Origin: UBA7985 sp965661545
GTDB lineage: Bacteria; Pseudomonadota; Alphaproteobacteria; UBA7985
Direction of reading: 5' to 3'
Assembly (NCBI GenBank): GCA_965661545.1
Contig: CBFIEF010000012.1
Coordinates: 1 to 64,000, forward strand
Length of the DNA: 64,000 nucleotides
The notes beneath the pieces were generated by a model. That model was not told where the DNA came from. It searched no databases and worked only from the letters and a program-made list of their open reading frames with translations. The position numbers were made by a program, and so were the translations under genes. Shown piece by piece: positions 17,527 to 26,518 of the stretch; within the stretch, counting starts at the first letter, position 1; each line of letters begins with the position of its first letter.

Positions 17527-17745
17527 ATGCGCTGGAGAACAATCATACTTATCCTGATCATCTTGATCGGCCTTCCTGTCTACATCTGGGTGGCGATGAC
17601 TGCGTTGTCGTTCATGCCCGCGGGCTGGCCTATTCTGGTGAAGACACCTTTTTATCTGATTGCCGGTATCCTTTGGGCGTTTTTTTTACCGCCACTGTTT
17701 ACGTGGAGCGCCAAAGATCCCGACAGCCACTTTGATCCAAAGTAA
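17527..17745 (+). CDS. Small two-helix membrane protein, DUF2842-like
   Basis: 72 residues. MRWRT starts a hydrophobic helix (IILILIILIGLPVYIWVAMT), then a short loop with a Trp-Pro, a second helix (PFYLIAGILWAFFLPPLF) and a charged tail. The pattern of two helices, LPVY and the GILWAFFLPPLF end matches the alphaproteobacterial DUF2842 family, function unknown. ATG 17527 is used; a longer in-frame start at 17317 would be antisense to the kinase. It ends nine bases before the SelD-fusion gene, so the two are probably co-transcribed. Confidence 0.75.
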   Translation: MRWRTIILILIILIGLPVYIWVAMTALSFMPAGWPILVKTPFYLIAGILWAFFLPPLFTWSAKDPDSHFDPK

Positions 17746-17754
17746 AGCACCAGC

Positions 17755-19848
17755 ATGACGCCCTTGGCCCCCATCACGCACGACCTCGTCCTCGCTGGCG
17801 GTGGTCATGCGCATGTCGAGGTTTTGCGGGCGCTGGCTATGAAGCCTGTGCCGGGACTGCGTGTAACCCTCATCAGCCGTTCGCGCACCGCCATCTATTC
17901 CGGCATGGTTCCCGGCTTCGTAGCGGGCCAGTACAGCCTGGAGGAGATATCTGTAAACCTCGACCGGCTTTGCGTCTTGGGGGGGCATCGGTTGATTGTG
18001 GCAGAGATCGAGGGCTTGGATCCGGTGGCTCAGGCCTTTGCGCTGCGTGATCGGCCAGCAGTATCGTTTGATACCGCGTCGATCAATGTTGGCTCTACAC
18101 CTGACCTGCAAGCCATTCCCGGCGCGGATCAGCATGCAACGCCCGTGAAACCCATTGAAGGTTTTGCGAGGCAATTTGAAGGCCTCCAAGGCCAAGAAAA
18201 CGCCCAATCCATCGCCATTGTTGGTGGCGGTGCCGGCGGTGTTGAGCTGGCTCTCGCACTGTCTGCACGGTTTCCAGAACGTGCGCTCGCTCTCATAGAC
18301 CGGAACAAAGCCTTGCTGCCCCGGCTTCCATCCGCGGCTGGTCGTTGGGCGGAGAAAACGCTCAACCGGCGTGGTGTCGCGTTGAATCTTGGCGCGGACG
18401 TGCAGGAAATCAGCGCCGAGGGGCCGATGACCAACGCGCTCATCCCCGCTGATCTTACCTTGCTGGTAACAGGCTCAAAAGCGCCACGCTGGCTGTCCGA
18501 AAGCCGCGTTGCCACCGATGAGCGAGGCTTCATGCGCGTGAGTAACACGCTGCAATCACTCTCCCACCCCGCAATCTTGGGCGCAGGCGATTGCGTCGAT
18601 TATGATGCCTTTCCCCGCGAAAAAGCTGGCGTGTTCGCGGTGCGTGCGGGACCGGGCCTGACTGACAATCTCCGCCGACTGACCCAAGACGCCGCGCCCG
18701 TCCCCATCGCGATGCAAAAACGAGGGTTGCAGTTGATTGGCGATGGCGCAGGCGGGGCGTGCGCGATCTGGGGGCCGTTGGCGATCAGCGCGCCGGGCCA
18801 AGCGCTGTTTCGCTGGAAAGACAGCATCGATCGGATCTGGATGGACCGCTACAACCAGTTTGGCGCTGCGATGGTGGCCCGTATGGAAGCCTCTCCTGAG
18901 ACCATGCGCTGCTCGGGTTGCGGCGGAAAAGTGGGACCGGAAGTGCTGCGCGAAACCATGGGCGAGCTGGCTACTTCTGGCGACGTTGCACCGGTCTCCG
19001 ACGCGCAAGTTGGATCAGTGGACCTCATCCGCGATGCCTTTGACGACCCATACTTGTTTGCCCGGATCGCCGGAGTCCACGCTCTATCCGATCTTTACGC
19101 TGCTGGAGCGCAGAACCCGCGCATCTTGTCCGCCCTGACGCTACCGTACGCCAAACCTGCGATTCTTGGCCGCGATTTGCTGCAGCTCAGAGAAGGCCTG
19201 AACAGCCTTGGTGCGCCTGTCATCGGCGGGCACACAGCCGAAGGCGCGGAACTTTCCGCCGCCCTGACCGTGATCGGCGAGACTGCGCCCAACCAACGCA
19301 CCGCTGCATCTGGGCAGGTTCTAATCCTAACCAAGCCGCTCGGCGTCGGGCTCGTTTTGGCCGCCCGCATGCTGGGACGAGTTCACCCGCTGGCGGTTCA
19401 GGCCGTGATGGATCACTGTCAGCAGGATAACGCAGCCGCAGCGAACATTCTCGCTCGTCATACCGTTGGCTTACGCACCGATGTTACGGGCTTTGGCCTC
19501 TTAGGCCATTTGCAGACGAGCCGGCCATCCGGCGTGGGCGCCAAGATCGATGGGGCGTCCATCCCGATCCTCGATGGCGCGCTTGAGGCCTATCGCCTGG
19601 GCGTTCGACCAACAATCCTATCCGCCAATCAAAGCGCTACGGCATCCGCACTGTCAGTTTCCCTGACGCCCCAAGTCAGTGCCATCCTGCACGATCCACA
19701 AACCTCTGGCGGCTTGCTGGTTTCGGTGGCCCGAGACGAGGCTCAAGCGGTAATTTCGGCGCTTCACGCCGCCGGATACACGCGGGCCCAAACCATTGGT
19801 GTGCTAAATGCAACGTCGAAGCTGGAGGTTACAGACCAATGGGCGTAA
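17755..19848 (+). CDS. selD: Selenide, water dikinase fused to an N-terminal FAD/NAD(P)-binding oxidoreductase
   Basis: 697 residues, two domains. Residues 1 to about 375 are an NDH-2/sulfide-quinone-reductase-like flavoprotein: DLVLAGGGHAHVEVLR binds FAD, IAIVGGGAGGVELALAL (153-169) is the second dinucleotide fold, and LGAGDC (275-280) contacts flavin. Residues 385-697 are SelD, which makes selenophosphate from selenide and ATP. The catalytic pair Cys389 and Lys392 lie in GCGGK, equivalent to E. coli C17 and K20; the second Cys of the E. coli motif is Gly here, and no selenocysteine codon is present. This fusion is known in cyanobacteria and proteobacteria; the flavin domain may supply or handle selenide. 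The stop overlaps selU by ten bases. Confidence 0.92.
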   Translation: MTPLAPITHDLVLAGGGHAHVEVLRALAMKPVPGLRVTLISRSRTAIYSGMVPGFVAGQYSLEEISVNLDRLCVLGGHRLIVAEIEGLDPVAQAFALRDRPAVSFDTASINVGSTPDLQAIPGADQHATPVKPIEGFARQFEGLQGQENAQSIAIVGGGAGGVELALALSARFPERALALIDRNKALLPRLPSAAGRWAEKTLNRRGVALNLGADVQEISAEGPMTNALIPADLTLLVTGSKAPRWLSESRVATDERGFMRVSNTLQSLSHPAILGAGDCVDYDAFPREKAGVFAVRAGPGLTDNLRRLTQDAAPVPIAMQKRGLQLIGDGAGGACAIWGPLAISAPGQALFRWKDSIDRIWMDRYNQFGAAMVARMEASPETMRCSGCGGKVGPEVLRETMGELATSGDVAPVSDAQVGSVDLIRDAFDDPYLFARIAGVHALSDLYAAGAQNPRILSALTLPYAKPAILGRDLLQLREGLNSLGAPVIGGHTAEGAELSAALTVIGETAPNQRTAASGQVLILTKPLGVGLVLAARMLGRVHPLAVQAVMDHCQQDNAAAANILARHTVGLRTDVTGFGLLGHLQTSRPSGVGAKIDGASIPILDGALEAYRLGVRPTILSANQSATASALSVSLTPQVSAILHDPQTSGGLLVSVARDEAQAVISALHAAGYTRAQTIGVLNATSKLEVTDQWA

Positions 19849-20879
19849 CCCGCGTAGACGACTGGACCGCCCCCTTTGACGCCATTATCGATGTGCGCTC
19901 ACCAGCAGAATTTGCGGACGATCACGTGCCCGGCGCCCTTTCACTGCCTGCGCTGAGCAACGAAGAGCGCGAGAAGGTCGGAACGCTGTACAAGCAAGTT
20001 TCTGCATTTGAAGCGAAAAAGGTTGGCGCGGCGCTGATCTCGCGGAACATCGCCGCGCACATCGAAACGTACTTCCTCGACAAACCTGGCGGGTTCAAGC
20101 CTCTGGTTTACTGCTGGCGTGGCGGTCAGCGGTCGGGCTCGTTCGCCATGGTATTGGCCGAGATTGGTTTCCTCCCCCAAACCTTGATTGGCGGTTACAA
20201 GCGCTATCGTCGAGACGTGTTGGATCAGATCCAGACCCTGCCTCAGCAATACAAATACCGGGTGGTGTCCGGCCAGACCGCGACGGCGAAAACGCGCTTC
20301 CTCGACGCCCTTCGAGATGCCGGTGGACAGGTGCTGGATCTGGAGGGCCTCGCCAATCACAAAGGTTCGCTCTTTGGCCTAACGCCCGGAACCGCACAGC
20401 CATCACCCCGTGGCTTTGAAAGCCGCATCGTGGATGCCTTGCGCGGCTTTGATCCAAACCAAACCGTTTGGGTGGAGTCTGAGTCGCCCAAGATCGGTCA
20501 GCTCTACGTCCCCAAAACTCTGCACAGCACCATGCAAAACTCCCCCTCCGTGCGCCTCAACGCGCCGTTGGCGGCTCGGGTGAAGCACTCTGTGGAGGAC
20601 TATCGACCTTGGTTCGACCATCCCGATGAAGTCTGCGCGCGTTTGGAGCGGCTGACGTACCGCCATGGCCATGACGTTATCAATCGCTGGACTGACTTGG
20701 TTAAGGCCGGCAATTGGGATGAATTGGTGGAGACGCTGTTGGTTGACCATTATGATCCGGCCTACGCAGGCTCTTCGTCTGCCTACGGCTGGGACGCAGG
20801 ATCACCGATCGCTCTCGACGACCTCCAACCGGCGACCATAAAAAAAGCGGCAGAAGACGCGCTTCGCCGCTTTTCCTAA
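19839..20879 (+). CDS. mnmH: tRNA 2-selenouridine synthase (SelU/MnmH)
   Basis: 346 residues. An N-terminal rhodanese domain carries the catalytic Cys92 in VYCWRGGQRSGS, followed by a P-loop (VVSGQTATAKT, about residue 141). This is the two-domain layout of SelU, which replaces sulfur by selenium at wobble uridine 34 of certain tRNAs using selenophosphate. It overlaps the selD stop by ten bases, so donor and user are translationally coupled. No selA/selB is visible, so selenium may here serve tRNA modification rather than selenocysteine. A terminator stem covers the last codons (see 20843-20874). Confidence 0.95.
   Translation: MGVTRVDDWTAPFDAIIDVRSPAEFADDHVPGALSLPALSNEEREKVGTLYKQVSAFEAKKVGAALISRNIAAHIETYFLDKPGGFKPLVYCWRGGQRSGSFAMVLAEIGFLPQTLIGGYKRYRRDVLDQIQTLPQQYKYRVVSGQTATAKTRFLDALRDAGGQVLDLEGLANHKGSLFGLTPGTAQPSPRGFESRIVDALRGFDPNQTVWVESESPKIGQLYVPKTLHSTMQNSPSVRLNAPLAARVKHSVEDYRPWFDHPDEVCARLERLTYRHGHDVINRWTDLVKAGNWDELVETLLVDHYDPAYAGSSSAYGWDAGSPIALDDLQPATIKKAAEDALRRFS
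20843..20874. terminator. Bidirectional terminator embedded in the end of selU
   Basis: AAAAGCGGC (20843-20851) pairs perfectly with GCCGCTTTT (20866-20874), with A- and T-runs on the two sides. It lies inside the last codons of selU, three bases before the stop codon, and also 26 bases downstream of the leftward lipoprotein gene, where it reads out as a good terminator with seven T. Confidence 0.8.
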
Positions 20880-20900
20880 ATTGGTTTGGTCCGGAGAAAC

Positions 20901-21536
20901 CTAGGACTGGTAGATTTCTACGCGGCGGTTTTGGGCCTTGCCCTCTTCCGTGCTGTTCGATGCAATAGGACGGGTTTCACCCAGGCCCAAAACCGACAGT
21001 TGAGCTGAAGATACGCCCTTGGAAATCAAGTAGCTGGCAACAGCCCGTGCGCGACGCTCGGAAAGCTCTTGGTTGTAAGCGTTAGACGCGGACGCATCCG
21101 TGTGGCCAACGATTGTATAGCGCGCTGAGCTAGAACGGTTTTGGATCTCGGAAGCAATGCGGTCCAAGGTCGTGTAGAAGCTGCCCTTGATCACCGCACT
21201 GTCGACGTCAAACGCGACATCACCGGAAATACTGGCAACCTGTACCGGCGAAGTCTGTGTGTAGGTGGAGCCGGTGTAGGTCACTGTATCGCGACCTTCA
21301 GCAACGGCCAGCGCGCCTTCACACTGTGCAGAGCCAGCAAAAACCGGATCGCCGGAGCTGTCACGCACCATCACCGGCGTCGAGTCATGCAAGTACGCAC
21401 ATTGGTCCGCTGTCGTAATGGCTGAAGCAGAGGAATTGATACTCCATCCAGCCGCTTCCAGCTCGGAGGTATCGATGGCGGCACAACCCACCAAAAAAGC
21501 CGCAGACGCGACTGCGAGGACTGCATTCTTAACCAT
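20901..21536 (-). CDS. OmpA-family peptidoglycan-associated lipoprotein
   Basis: 211 residues from ATG 21536, with GGAG about nine bases upstream. The lipobox is FLVGC with Cys18 as lipidation site. The last 110 residues are an OmpA C-terminal domain: FDVDSAVI, IVGHTDASAS (the Asp that contacts diaminopimelate), NQELSERRARAVASYL and AQNRRVEIYQ (the Arg). Residues 20-95 are a small unshared domain with two Cys. It should tether the outer membrane to the cell wall. No tol-pal genes are adjacent, so it is a Pal-like accessory rather than Pal itself. Expressed as a single gene; ends at the selU terminator. Confidence 0.88.
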   Translation of the reverse strand: MVKNAVLAVASAAFLVGCAAIDTSELEAAGWSINSSASAITTADQCAYLHDSTPVMVRDSSGDPVFAGSAQCEGALAVAEGRDTVTYTGSTYTQTSPVQVASISGDVAFDVDSAVIKGSFYTTLDRIASEIQNRSSSARYTIVGHTDASASNAYNQELSERRARAVASYLISKGVSSAQLSVLGLGETRPIASNSTEEGKAQNRRVEIYQS

Positions 21537-21704
21537 TAAAAAAATCTCCAAACCGAAAGTGACTGCCACTCGGAGAATGTCGATGCTGTATCGAGATCCC
21601 GACCTGACCAACCTATATCATTCTTTTGCGCTCAAAACTTAACGCTTTAACAGTGAGCTAATGGTCACTGTTGCGTCATGCAAACGCTTTTTCGCACTAT
21701 GCGT

Positions 21705-22343
21705 CTACCTTAACAACTTTGTACGAATTTGGATTTCTTGTGGCGATATTATGCGCGCCTTCAACGCATTTGGAACAGATATGGCGTGACTCGAGAGTCG
21801 CACGAATCCACAGCGGCTATAAACCCGAAATGCACCGGGGTGATCGAGAGTGCAGGTTGAAATCCGAATTCGGCTGCAATTGGCATCCCACAATTTCCCA
21901 ATGATTTGAGAGAGAAAGGCCGGTCCTGCCTTCATTCCAACCGCATGGGGTAACAGCCCAAAATACTCGAGTTCAGCCTGCCCAGAATCGGGGTCAAAAC
22001 TGGTCTCTGCGTACCCTGCCAAAGTGCCGTCCTTAAGGCACAACTTGAACTGCCGAAAGCCCGGTAAAGACGTGTAATCCAGCCACTGTTGCTGAGAATA
22101 TGCGCGTCTATCACCCCAAATCCAGGGGCCACCCACCTCCCAATACATCTGCTTAGCAAAGTCAGCCGTCGGATCGACTTCCTCAATGGTCATGTCGTGG
22201 GGCAGCGCTTGTTTGCCTGGAAACAGCAGCGGGTCTCGGCACATCAACCAGTACTGATGTACTGACCAATAATCAGCTTCTAGATCAAGATCATAAAGAT
22301 GCGCATCAGGGAGCAGAGCGCCGCTCTTGGCGTCAAGCCGCAT
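21705..22343 (-). CDS. GNAT-family N-acetyltransferase
   Basis: 212 residues from ATG 22343 (another ATG at 22373 would give 222 and a 41-base overlap with the upstream gene). The acetyl-CoA part is recognisable: AELEYFGLLPHAVGMKAGPAFL gives the V-shaped beta strand and pyrophosphate loop, and HPGAFRVYSRCGFVRL is the conserved last helix/strand. The N-terminal half is unshared. Acceptor substrate unknown. It overlaps the end of the FrnE-like gene by 11 bases, so the two are an operon. Confidence 0.78.
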   Translation of the reverse strand: MRLDAKSGALLPDAHLYDLDLEADYWSVHQYWLMCRDPLLFPGKQALPHDMTIEEVDPTADFAKQMYWEVGGPWIWGDRRAYSQQQWLDYTSLPGFRQFKLCLKDGTLAGYAETSFDPDSGQAELEYFGLLPHAVGMKAGPAFLSQIIGKLWDANCSRIRISTCTLDHPGAFRVYSRCGFVRLSSHAISVPNALKARIISPQEIQIRTKLLR

Positions 22344-23034
22344 GGTTGTGACCGCCAGTCGCCCGGCCCGCATTTTTTTCGCTGATGATCAGGTCGAAGA
22401 GCTTGTGGAAAGCAGGCGCTGGTTGCGCGCCGGAGAGGAAGTATTTCTTGTTCACGATGAAGCCCGGTACACCGCCCATTCCCATCTCTCTAGCCTGCAC
22501 GTCCTCGGCATTGATTTCCTCAATAAACGTCTCGGACTCAAACATCGCCCACATAACATCCGGATTGACCTGCACATCGCTTGCGAGATCAAGCAATACC
22601 TCTACCTGTCCAATGTCCTTGCCATCGCTAAAGTACGCAACAAAGAGCGCCTCCATGAACGCTTGAGCACGCTCCAAACCGTCGGTGTTCTGAATGTGCC
22701 GCACCGCCCGGTGTGCTGAACGGGTTGAGGGCGTCCGCAAGATTTTATCAAACTCCAACTCTAATCCAGCAGCCAAACCGGCCTGCCGAATACGGCCATA
22801 GACGGCATCGGCATTGTCTCGTCCCCCAAATTTTGCTTCCAGGTAGGTGCGCCGATCCATGCCTTCAGGCGGCATGCCGGGGTTCAACATAAACGTCCGC
22901 CACTGCAACTGCGCCTCGATCTTTGGGCCTTCATAGGTCTCCAAAGCCTTTTCGAGGTTTCGCTTCCCGATATAGCACCACGGGCAGATAGGATCGGCAA
23001 AGACGTCAAGTGACAGCTCAAGAGTAGCGGCCAT
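22333..23034 (-). CDS. DsbA-family oxidoreductase, FrnE-like
   Basis: 233 residues. VFADPICPWCYIGKRNL carries the active-site CPWC at about residues 18-21, and GMGGVPGFIVN is the cis-Pro loop. RTPSTRSAHRAVRHIQ is typical of the FrnE group. No signal peptide, so it works in the cytoplasm as a dithiol oxidoreductase or isomerase, often linked to oxidative-stress tolerance. The C-terminal GGHNHAA is a short His-containing tail. The next gene rightward (DMT exporter) is divergent, with about 70 bases between the starts. Confidence 0.88.
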   Translation of the reverse strand: MAATLELSLDVFADPICPWCYIGKRNLEKALETYEGPKIEAQLQWRTFMLNPGMPPEGMDRRTYLEAKFGGRDNADAVYGRIRQAGLAAGLELEFDKILRTPSTRSAHRAVRHIQNTDGLERAQAFMEALFVAYFSDGKDIGQVEVLLDLASDVQVNPDVMWAMFESETFIEEINAEDVQAREMGMGGVPGFIVNKKYFLSGAQPAPAFHKLFDLIISEKNAGRATGGHNHAA

Positions 23035-23107
23035 GATGCGTAGTTTCCTTTTCGGAATGCGAAAGCTGTGTCAGCGTGATGACGTTAGGTTAGGAGTCTT
23101 CTTTACG

Positions 23108-24052
23108 ATGGGCAATATAGGACGTTTCATCTGGTCCAACGGTCCCCTGCTGTGTGTGCTCACAGTGCTGCTTTGGTCGGGACACTTTATCGCCGGTCGC
23201 ATTGCAGGCGATCAGCTCGACGTCAGACCTTTTCAACTCGCCTTCTTCCGGTTTTTTAGCGCAACCCTAATCCTGTCCAGCTTTATGGCCGTGACGTGGT
23301 TCACGGGGCGACGAGAAACCATCAAGAACGATCTTCGCCTGATTGCAAAACACTGGTGGAAGCTCGCAGGCCTTGGCATTCTCGGTCACGGCATTTTTGT
23401 CAGCCTGATCTACTTCTCCCTCTACACCGGCCAAGTGCCAACCATCGCCGTCCTGCAGGCCACCATGCCCGCCGTCGTGATTGCAGCAGGGTTTGTGCTG
23501 TTCCGTGATCGCCTTTCCGGTCAGCAAGCCTTAGGCACAGCAGTTTGCTTCGGTGGTGCCTTACTGGTGATCAGCGCTGATGCACCGGAGAGCCTGCTGG
23601 GCTTCAATTTTACCGAAAGCGTGCGTTGGATGATTTGCGCGATTGTGGCGTACAGCGTCTTTACCGTGCTGCTCCGCACCCGCCCAGCCGGCCTCTCGAA
23701 CTTAGGTTTTCTGTGGATTTTGGTAACAGCAAGTGCCGTGTTCATCGCGCCCTTCTTTGCCGTTAACGTCGCCCAACACGGCATGGCCGAGCTTGGACCA
23801 CGGGTTATTCTAGCCGTGCTGTTCATCACCTTTGGCCCCGGACTAATGGCTGCCTATTTCTGGAATCGGGGTGTTGAGTTGATTGGCTCAAATCAGGCTG
23901 GAGTGTTTATCAACCTCATGCCTGTTTTTGCGGGCACCATGGCCTACTTCTTCCTCGACGAACCGATAAAGTGGTACCACTTCGCGGGGCTGGCGATCAT
24001 CGTTCTGGGCATCACTCTGGTCACACGAAAGCGCAACACCGCGTCTTCCTAG
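23108..24052 (+). CDS. EamA/DMT-family transporter
   Basis: 314 residues with about ten transmembrane helices in two EamA repeats (first from LLCVLTVLLWSGHFIAGR, second ending PIKWYHFAGLAIIVLGI). ATG 23108 has AGGAGT about eleven bases upstream and gives the usual family length; an upstream in-frame start at 23033 adds a non-membrane leader. Family members export amino acids or other metabolites across the inner membrane; the substrate cannot be read. Its stop overlaps the stop of the convergent VWA gene by four bases. Confidence 0.9.
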   Translation: MGNIGRFIWSNGPLLCVLTVLLWSGHFIAGRIAGDQLDVRPFQLAFFRFFSATLILSSFMAVTWFTGRRETIKNDLRLIAKHWWKLAGLGILGHGIFVSLIYFSLYTGQVPTIAVLQATMPAVVIAAGFVLFRDRLSGQQALGTAVCFGGALLVISADAPESLLGFNFTESVRWMICAIVAYSVFTVLLRTRPAGLSNLGFLWILVTASAVFIAPFFAVNVAQHGMAELGPRVILAVLFITFGPGLMAAYFWNRGVELIGSNQAGVFINLMPVFAGTMAYFFLDEPIKWYHFAGLAIIVLGITLVTRKRNTASS

Positions 24053-25221
24053 ACCAGCGAGCGCATCGCGTCAGTCAGCCCACCCAGCGTCAGGGGATAC
24101 ATGCGGCCTTCCATGATCTCGTGCACCATTTCGATGGACTGGTGCCACTGCCACGTGTCTTCGGCTTGTGGGTTGACCCATACAGCGTTCGAATAGGTCT
24201 GCAAAATCCGGTGCATCCACAGCGCGCCCGGTTCTTCATTCCAGTGCTCCACGCTTCCGCCCGCATAGGCGATTTCATAAGGCGACATGGTCGCGTCACC
24301 GACGAAGATGACTTTGTAGTCTGACGGATAGGTGTTCAGCAGCTGATAGGTTGAAAGCCGTGATTGCTGGCGGCGACGGTTATCCTTCCACACCGTCTCA
24401 TACGGGCAGTTGTGAAAGTAATAGTATTCGAGATTTTTGAACTCTGACGAGGCGGCACTAAACAGCTCTTCGACCTGTCGGATGTAGGGATCCATCGAGC
24501 CGCCGATATCAAAGAACATCAGCAACTTTACCGCATTCCGACGTTCGGGGCGGAGTTTGATATCGAGGAAGCCGGCATTTTGGGCCGTGCTGGAAATCGT
24601 ATCATCGATGTCGAGCTCGTCTGCCGCGCCTTCGCGGGCAAAACGGCGCAAGCGGCGCAGCGCAACTTTGATATTCCGGGTGCCCACTTCCCGGTCGGAA
24701 TCCAAGTCTTTGAACTCACGCTTGTCCCAAACCTTGATCGCCTTGCCGTTGCGGCCCTCTTTCTGCCCGATGCGAACGCCTTCGGGGTTATAGCCATAGG
24801 CACCAAACGGACTGGTGCCGCCCGTACCAATGTTCTTACTGCCGCCTTCGTGGCGCTTCTCTTGATTTTCCAAACGCTCCTTGAGCGCTTCCATCACTTT
24901 GTCGAAACCACCAAGCGCCTCAATCTGCGCCTTTTCCTCATCAGTGAGTGTCTTTTCCGCCATCTTGCGGAGCCACTCTTCAGGTATCTGACCAAAGATC
25001 TCTTCAAGGCTCGCCACCCCTTCCCAGAAGTCACGGAACGCCCGGTCAAAGCGATCAAAGTGGGCTTCGTTTTTGACCAAAGTCGCACGTGATAGTGAAT
25101 AGAACTCGTCAACGTTGGCGTAGACCACACCCGCATCGAGGGCAGCAATCAGGTCCAACAGCTCACGGATTGTTGCTGGCACACCATAGGCGCGAACTTT
25201 TTCAAAAAAATGAATAAGCAC
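24049..25221 (-). CDS. CoxE-like VWA-domain protein
   Basis: 390 residues. The C-terminal half is a von Willebrand A domain with a MIDAS-like motif DIGGSM and a later TYSNAVWVNP strand. The N-terminal half, starting LIHFFEKVRAYGVPATIRELLDLI, is the CoxE/YehP-type helical region. In CO-dehydrogenase operons CoxE works with a MoxR ATPase in metallocofactor maturation; standalone copies with an AAA partner are common in alphaproteobacteria, but no MoxR gene is in this window. The start is GTG 25221 with GAGGA about nine bases upstream. Confidence 0.82.
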   Translation of the reverse strand: MLIHFFEKVRAYGVPATIRELLDLIAALDAGVVYANVDEFYSLSRATLVKNEAHFDRFDRAFRDFWEGVASLEEIFGQIPEEWLRKMAEKTLTDEEKAQIEALGGFDKVMEALKERLENQEKRHEGGSKNIGTGGTSPFGAYGYNPEGVRIGQKEGRNGKAIKVWDKREFKDLDSDREVGTRNIKVALRRLRRFAREGAADELDIDDTISSTAQNAGFLDIKLRPERRNAVKLLMFFDIGGSMDPYIRQVEELFSAASSEFKNLEYYYFHNCPYETVWKDNRRRQQSRLSTYQLLNTYPSDYKVIFVGDATMSPYEIAYAGGSVEHWNEEPGALWMHRILQTYSNAVWVNPQAEDTWQWHQSIEMVHEIMEGRMYPLTLGGLTDAMRSLV

Positions 25222-25266
25222 AGTCAGGGATCCTCAGTCTCAAATACGGCCTTTAGCCGTACCGCT

Positions 25267-26412
25267 TTAGAAGCCTAACCTAATCCCAGCACCAATGGCC
25301 AGATCACTTCTATCATATTCATCGTAAGTGGCGGTCGAGTCCCAAAATGACGCATTTAAGTAAGGCGCCAGCCCACCCAGCGCGAAGTGCGTGTTCTGAA
25401 GCTCAATGTTGCCTTTAACCGTATCAATGTCCAAATCCGAGCTGCGATCCGGATAGGGGGCATAGCCAGCTTGACTGCGATATTCCAAATCTCCGTCAAG
25501 CGCGAAACCAGCGGGAAGGTCCATGCCCATCCTCACCCCAGCGCCATAGGCGAAAAAGCCAAGGTGCTCAGGGTCAGAGACCGCCGCTTGGCTATAGCCA
25601 TACAATCGGGTGTTCAGCGTGTCCGCCCACGTTGCGTCATAGTAGGACTCCAGCGTCATGTGCTCATAGGCCGTGCCGGGAAACTGAACATTGCCGGTTT
25701 CATCGCCCAGGCGGTACGTGAACTCCAGACCTAACACCTGATCCTTTGCAAACTTGAACCCAAGATCCTGCTCGCCATTGTAGCTGTACATTCCGGGCAC
25801 GCGAGGAACATTAGGATAGAGATCAACCTTCTCCCGGCTTTTCGATGAAAGCGCGTAAATCAGCCGCGTGTTTGACAAGATGGGACCAATGGCAAGATCA
25901 AGCTCGGCATAAACCTCTCCTAACCATGCTTCCATGAAATCCGTTTCCTCATAGAAGTTCAGCACGCCGTCACTACCAACGTACAAGGCGGCATCGGGCG
26001 ACAAGTCGAAGCGATACCCAATATCAACGCTCGCCGAGGTAATCAGCCCCTCTTCAGCAGCCTCCACGGCCAATGTTTCATCGGTGTAATGCGGCACGCC
26101 GAACCAATTCAGCCGATCTTCCCAAAGGCCTTGGCGCGTTCCAGAGACATAGGACGAGCTTAGGTCCAGGTGCATGTAATAGGGGGTGGCCTCACCGATC
26201 TTTTCCAACTGTCCCATCAGCAAATCCCGCTCCCCATCGCTGGGATTTCTCTTGAGTTCCTGCAACACCACGTCGCGGGCTTCTTGAAACTCAAAACCGT
26301 CCATAAGCGTTTCTGACGTGGCGACAGCAGTCGATACATCCGCTTGGGCTGCGGCTTTTACACTGACAAGAAGTGCACTTGCTGCGAGACCTAAAATCAG
26401 TAAACGTGGCAT
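25267..26412 (-). CDS. Outer-membrane beta-barrel protein with N-terminal helical segment
   Basis: 381 residues from ATG 26412. A signal peptide ends near AAA|QAD (residue 23). Residues 24 to about 75 look helical and TPR-like (FEFQEARDVVLQELKRNPSDGERDLLMGQL). From about residue 80 alternating amphipathic strands rich in Tyr, Gly and Asp run to a terminal Phe (IGAGIRLGF), as in outer-membrane barrels. TPR plus barrel recalls the Slam/DUF560 surface-lipoprotein assembly proteins, but I could not confirm their conserved motifs. No lipoprotein substrate is adjacent. Function unknown. Confidence 0.7.
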   Translation of the reverse strand: MPRLLILGLAASALLVSVKAAAQADVSTAVATSETLMDGFEFQEARDVVLQELKRNPSDGERDLLMGQLEKIGEATPYYMHLDLSSSYVSGTRQGLWEDRLNWFGVPHYTDETLAVEAAEEGLITSASVDIGYRFDLSPDAALYVGSDGVLNFYEETDFMEAWLGEVYAELDLAIGPILSNTRLIYALSSKSREKVDLYPNVPRVPGMYSYNGEQDLGFKFAKDQVLGLEFTYRLGDETGNVQFPGTAYEHMTLESYYDATWADTLNTRLYGYSQAAVSDPEHLGFFAYGAGVRMGMDLPAGFALDGDLEYRSQAGYAPYPDRSSDLDIDTVKGNIELQNTHFALGGLAPYLNASFWDSTATYDEYDRSDLAIGAGIRLGF

Positions 26413-26518
26413 AAGGGCTTCCAAGAGCTTAAATGAGATGTGTTCCAGTAACGCACAAACCAAATTGTGCCCATCAATATGCCGGTTATGAGGCTTCAAA
26501 GCGACAATCTGACATTTT

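Noticed and set aside
21651..21670. CAGTGA/TCACTG inverted repeat as a terminator upstream of the OmpA-like gene
   Set aside because: The stem is six bases and no T-run follows on either strand.
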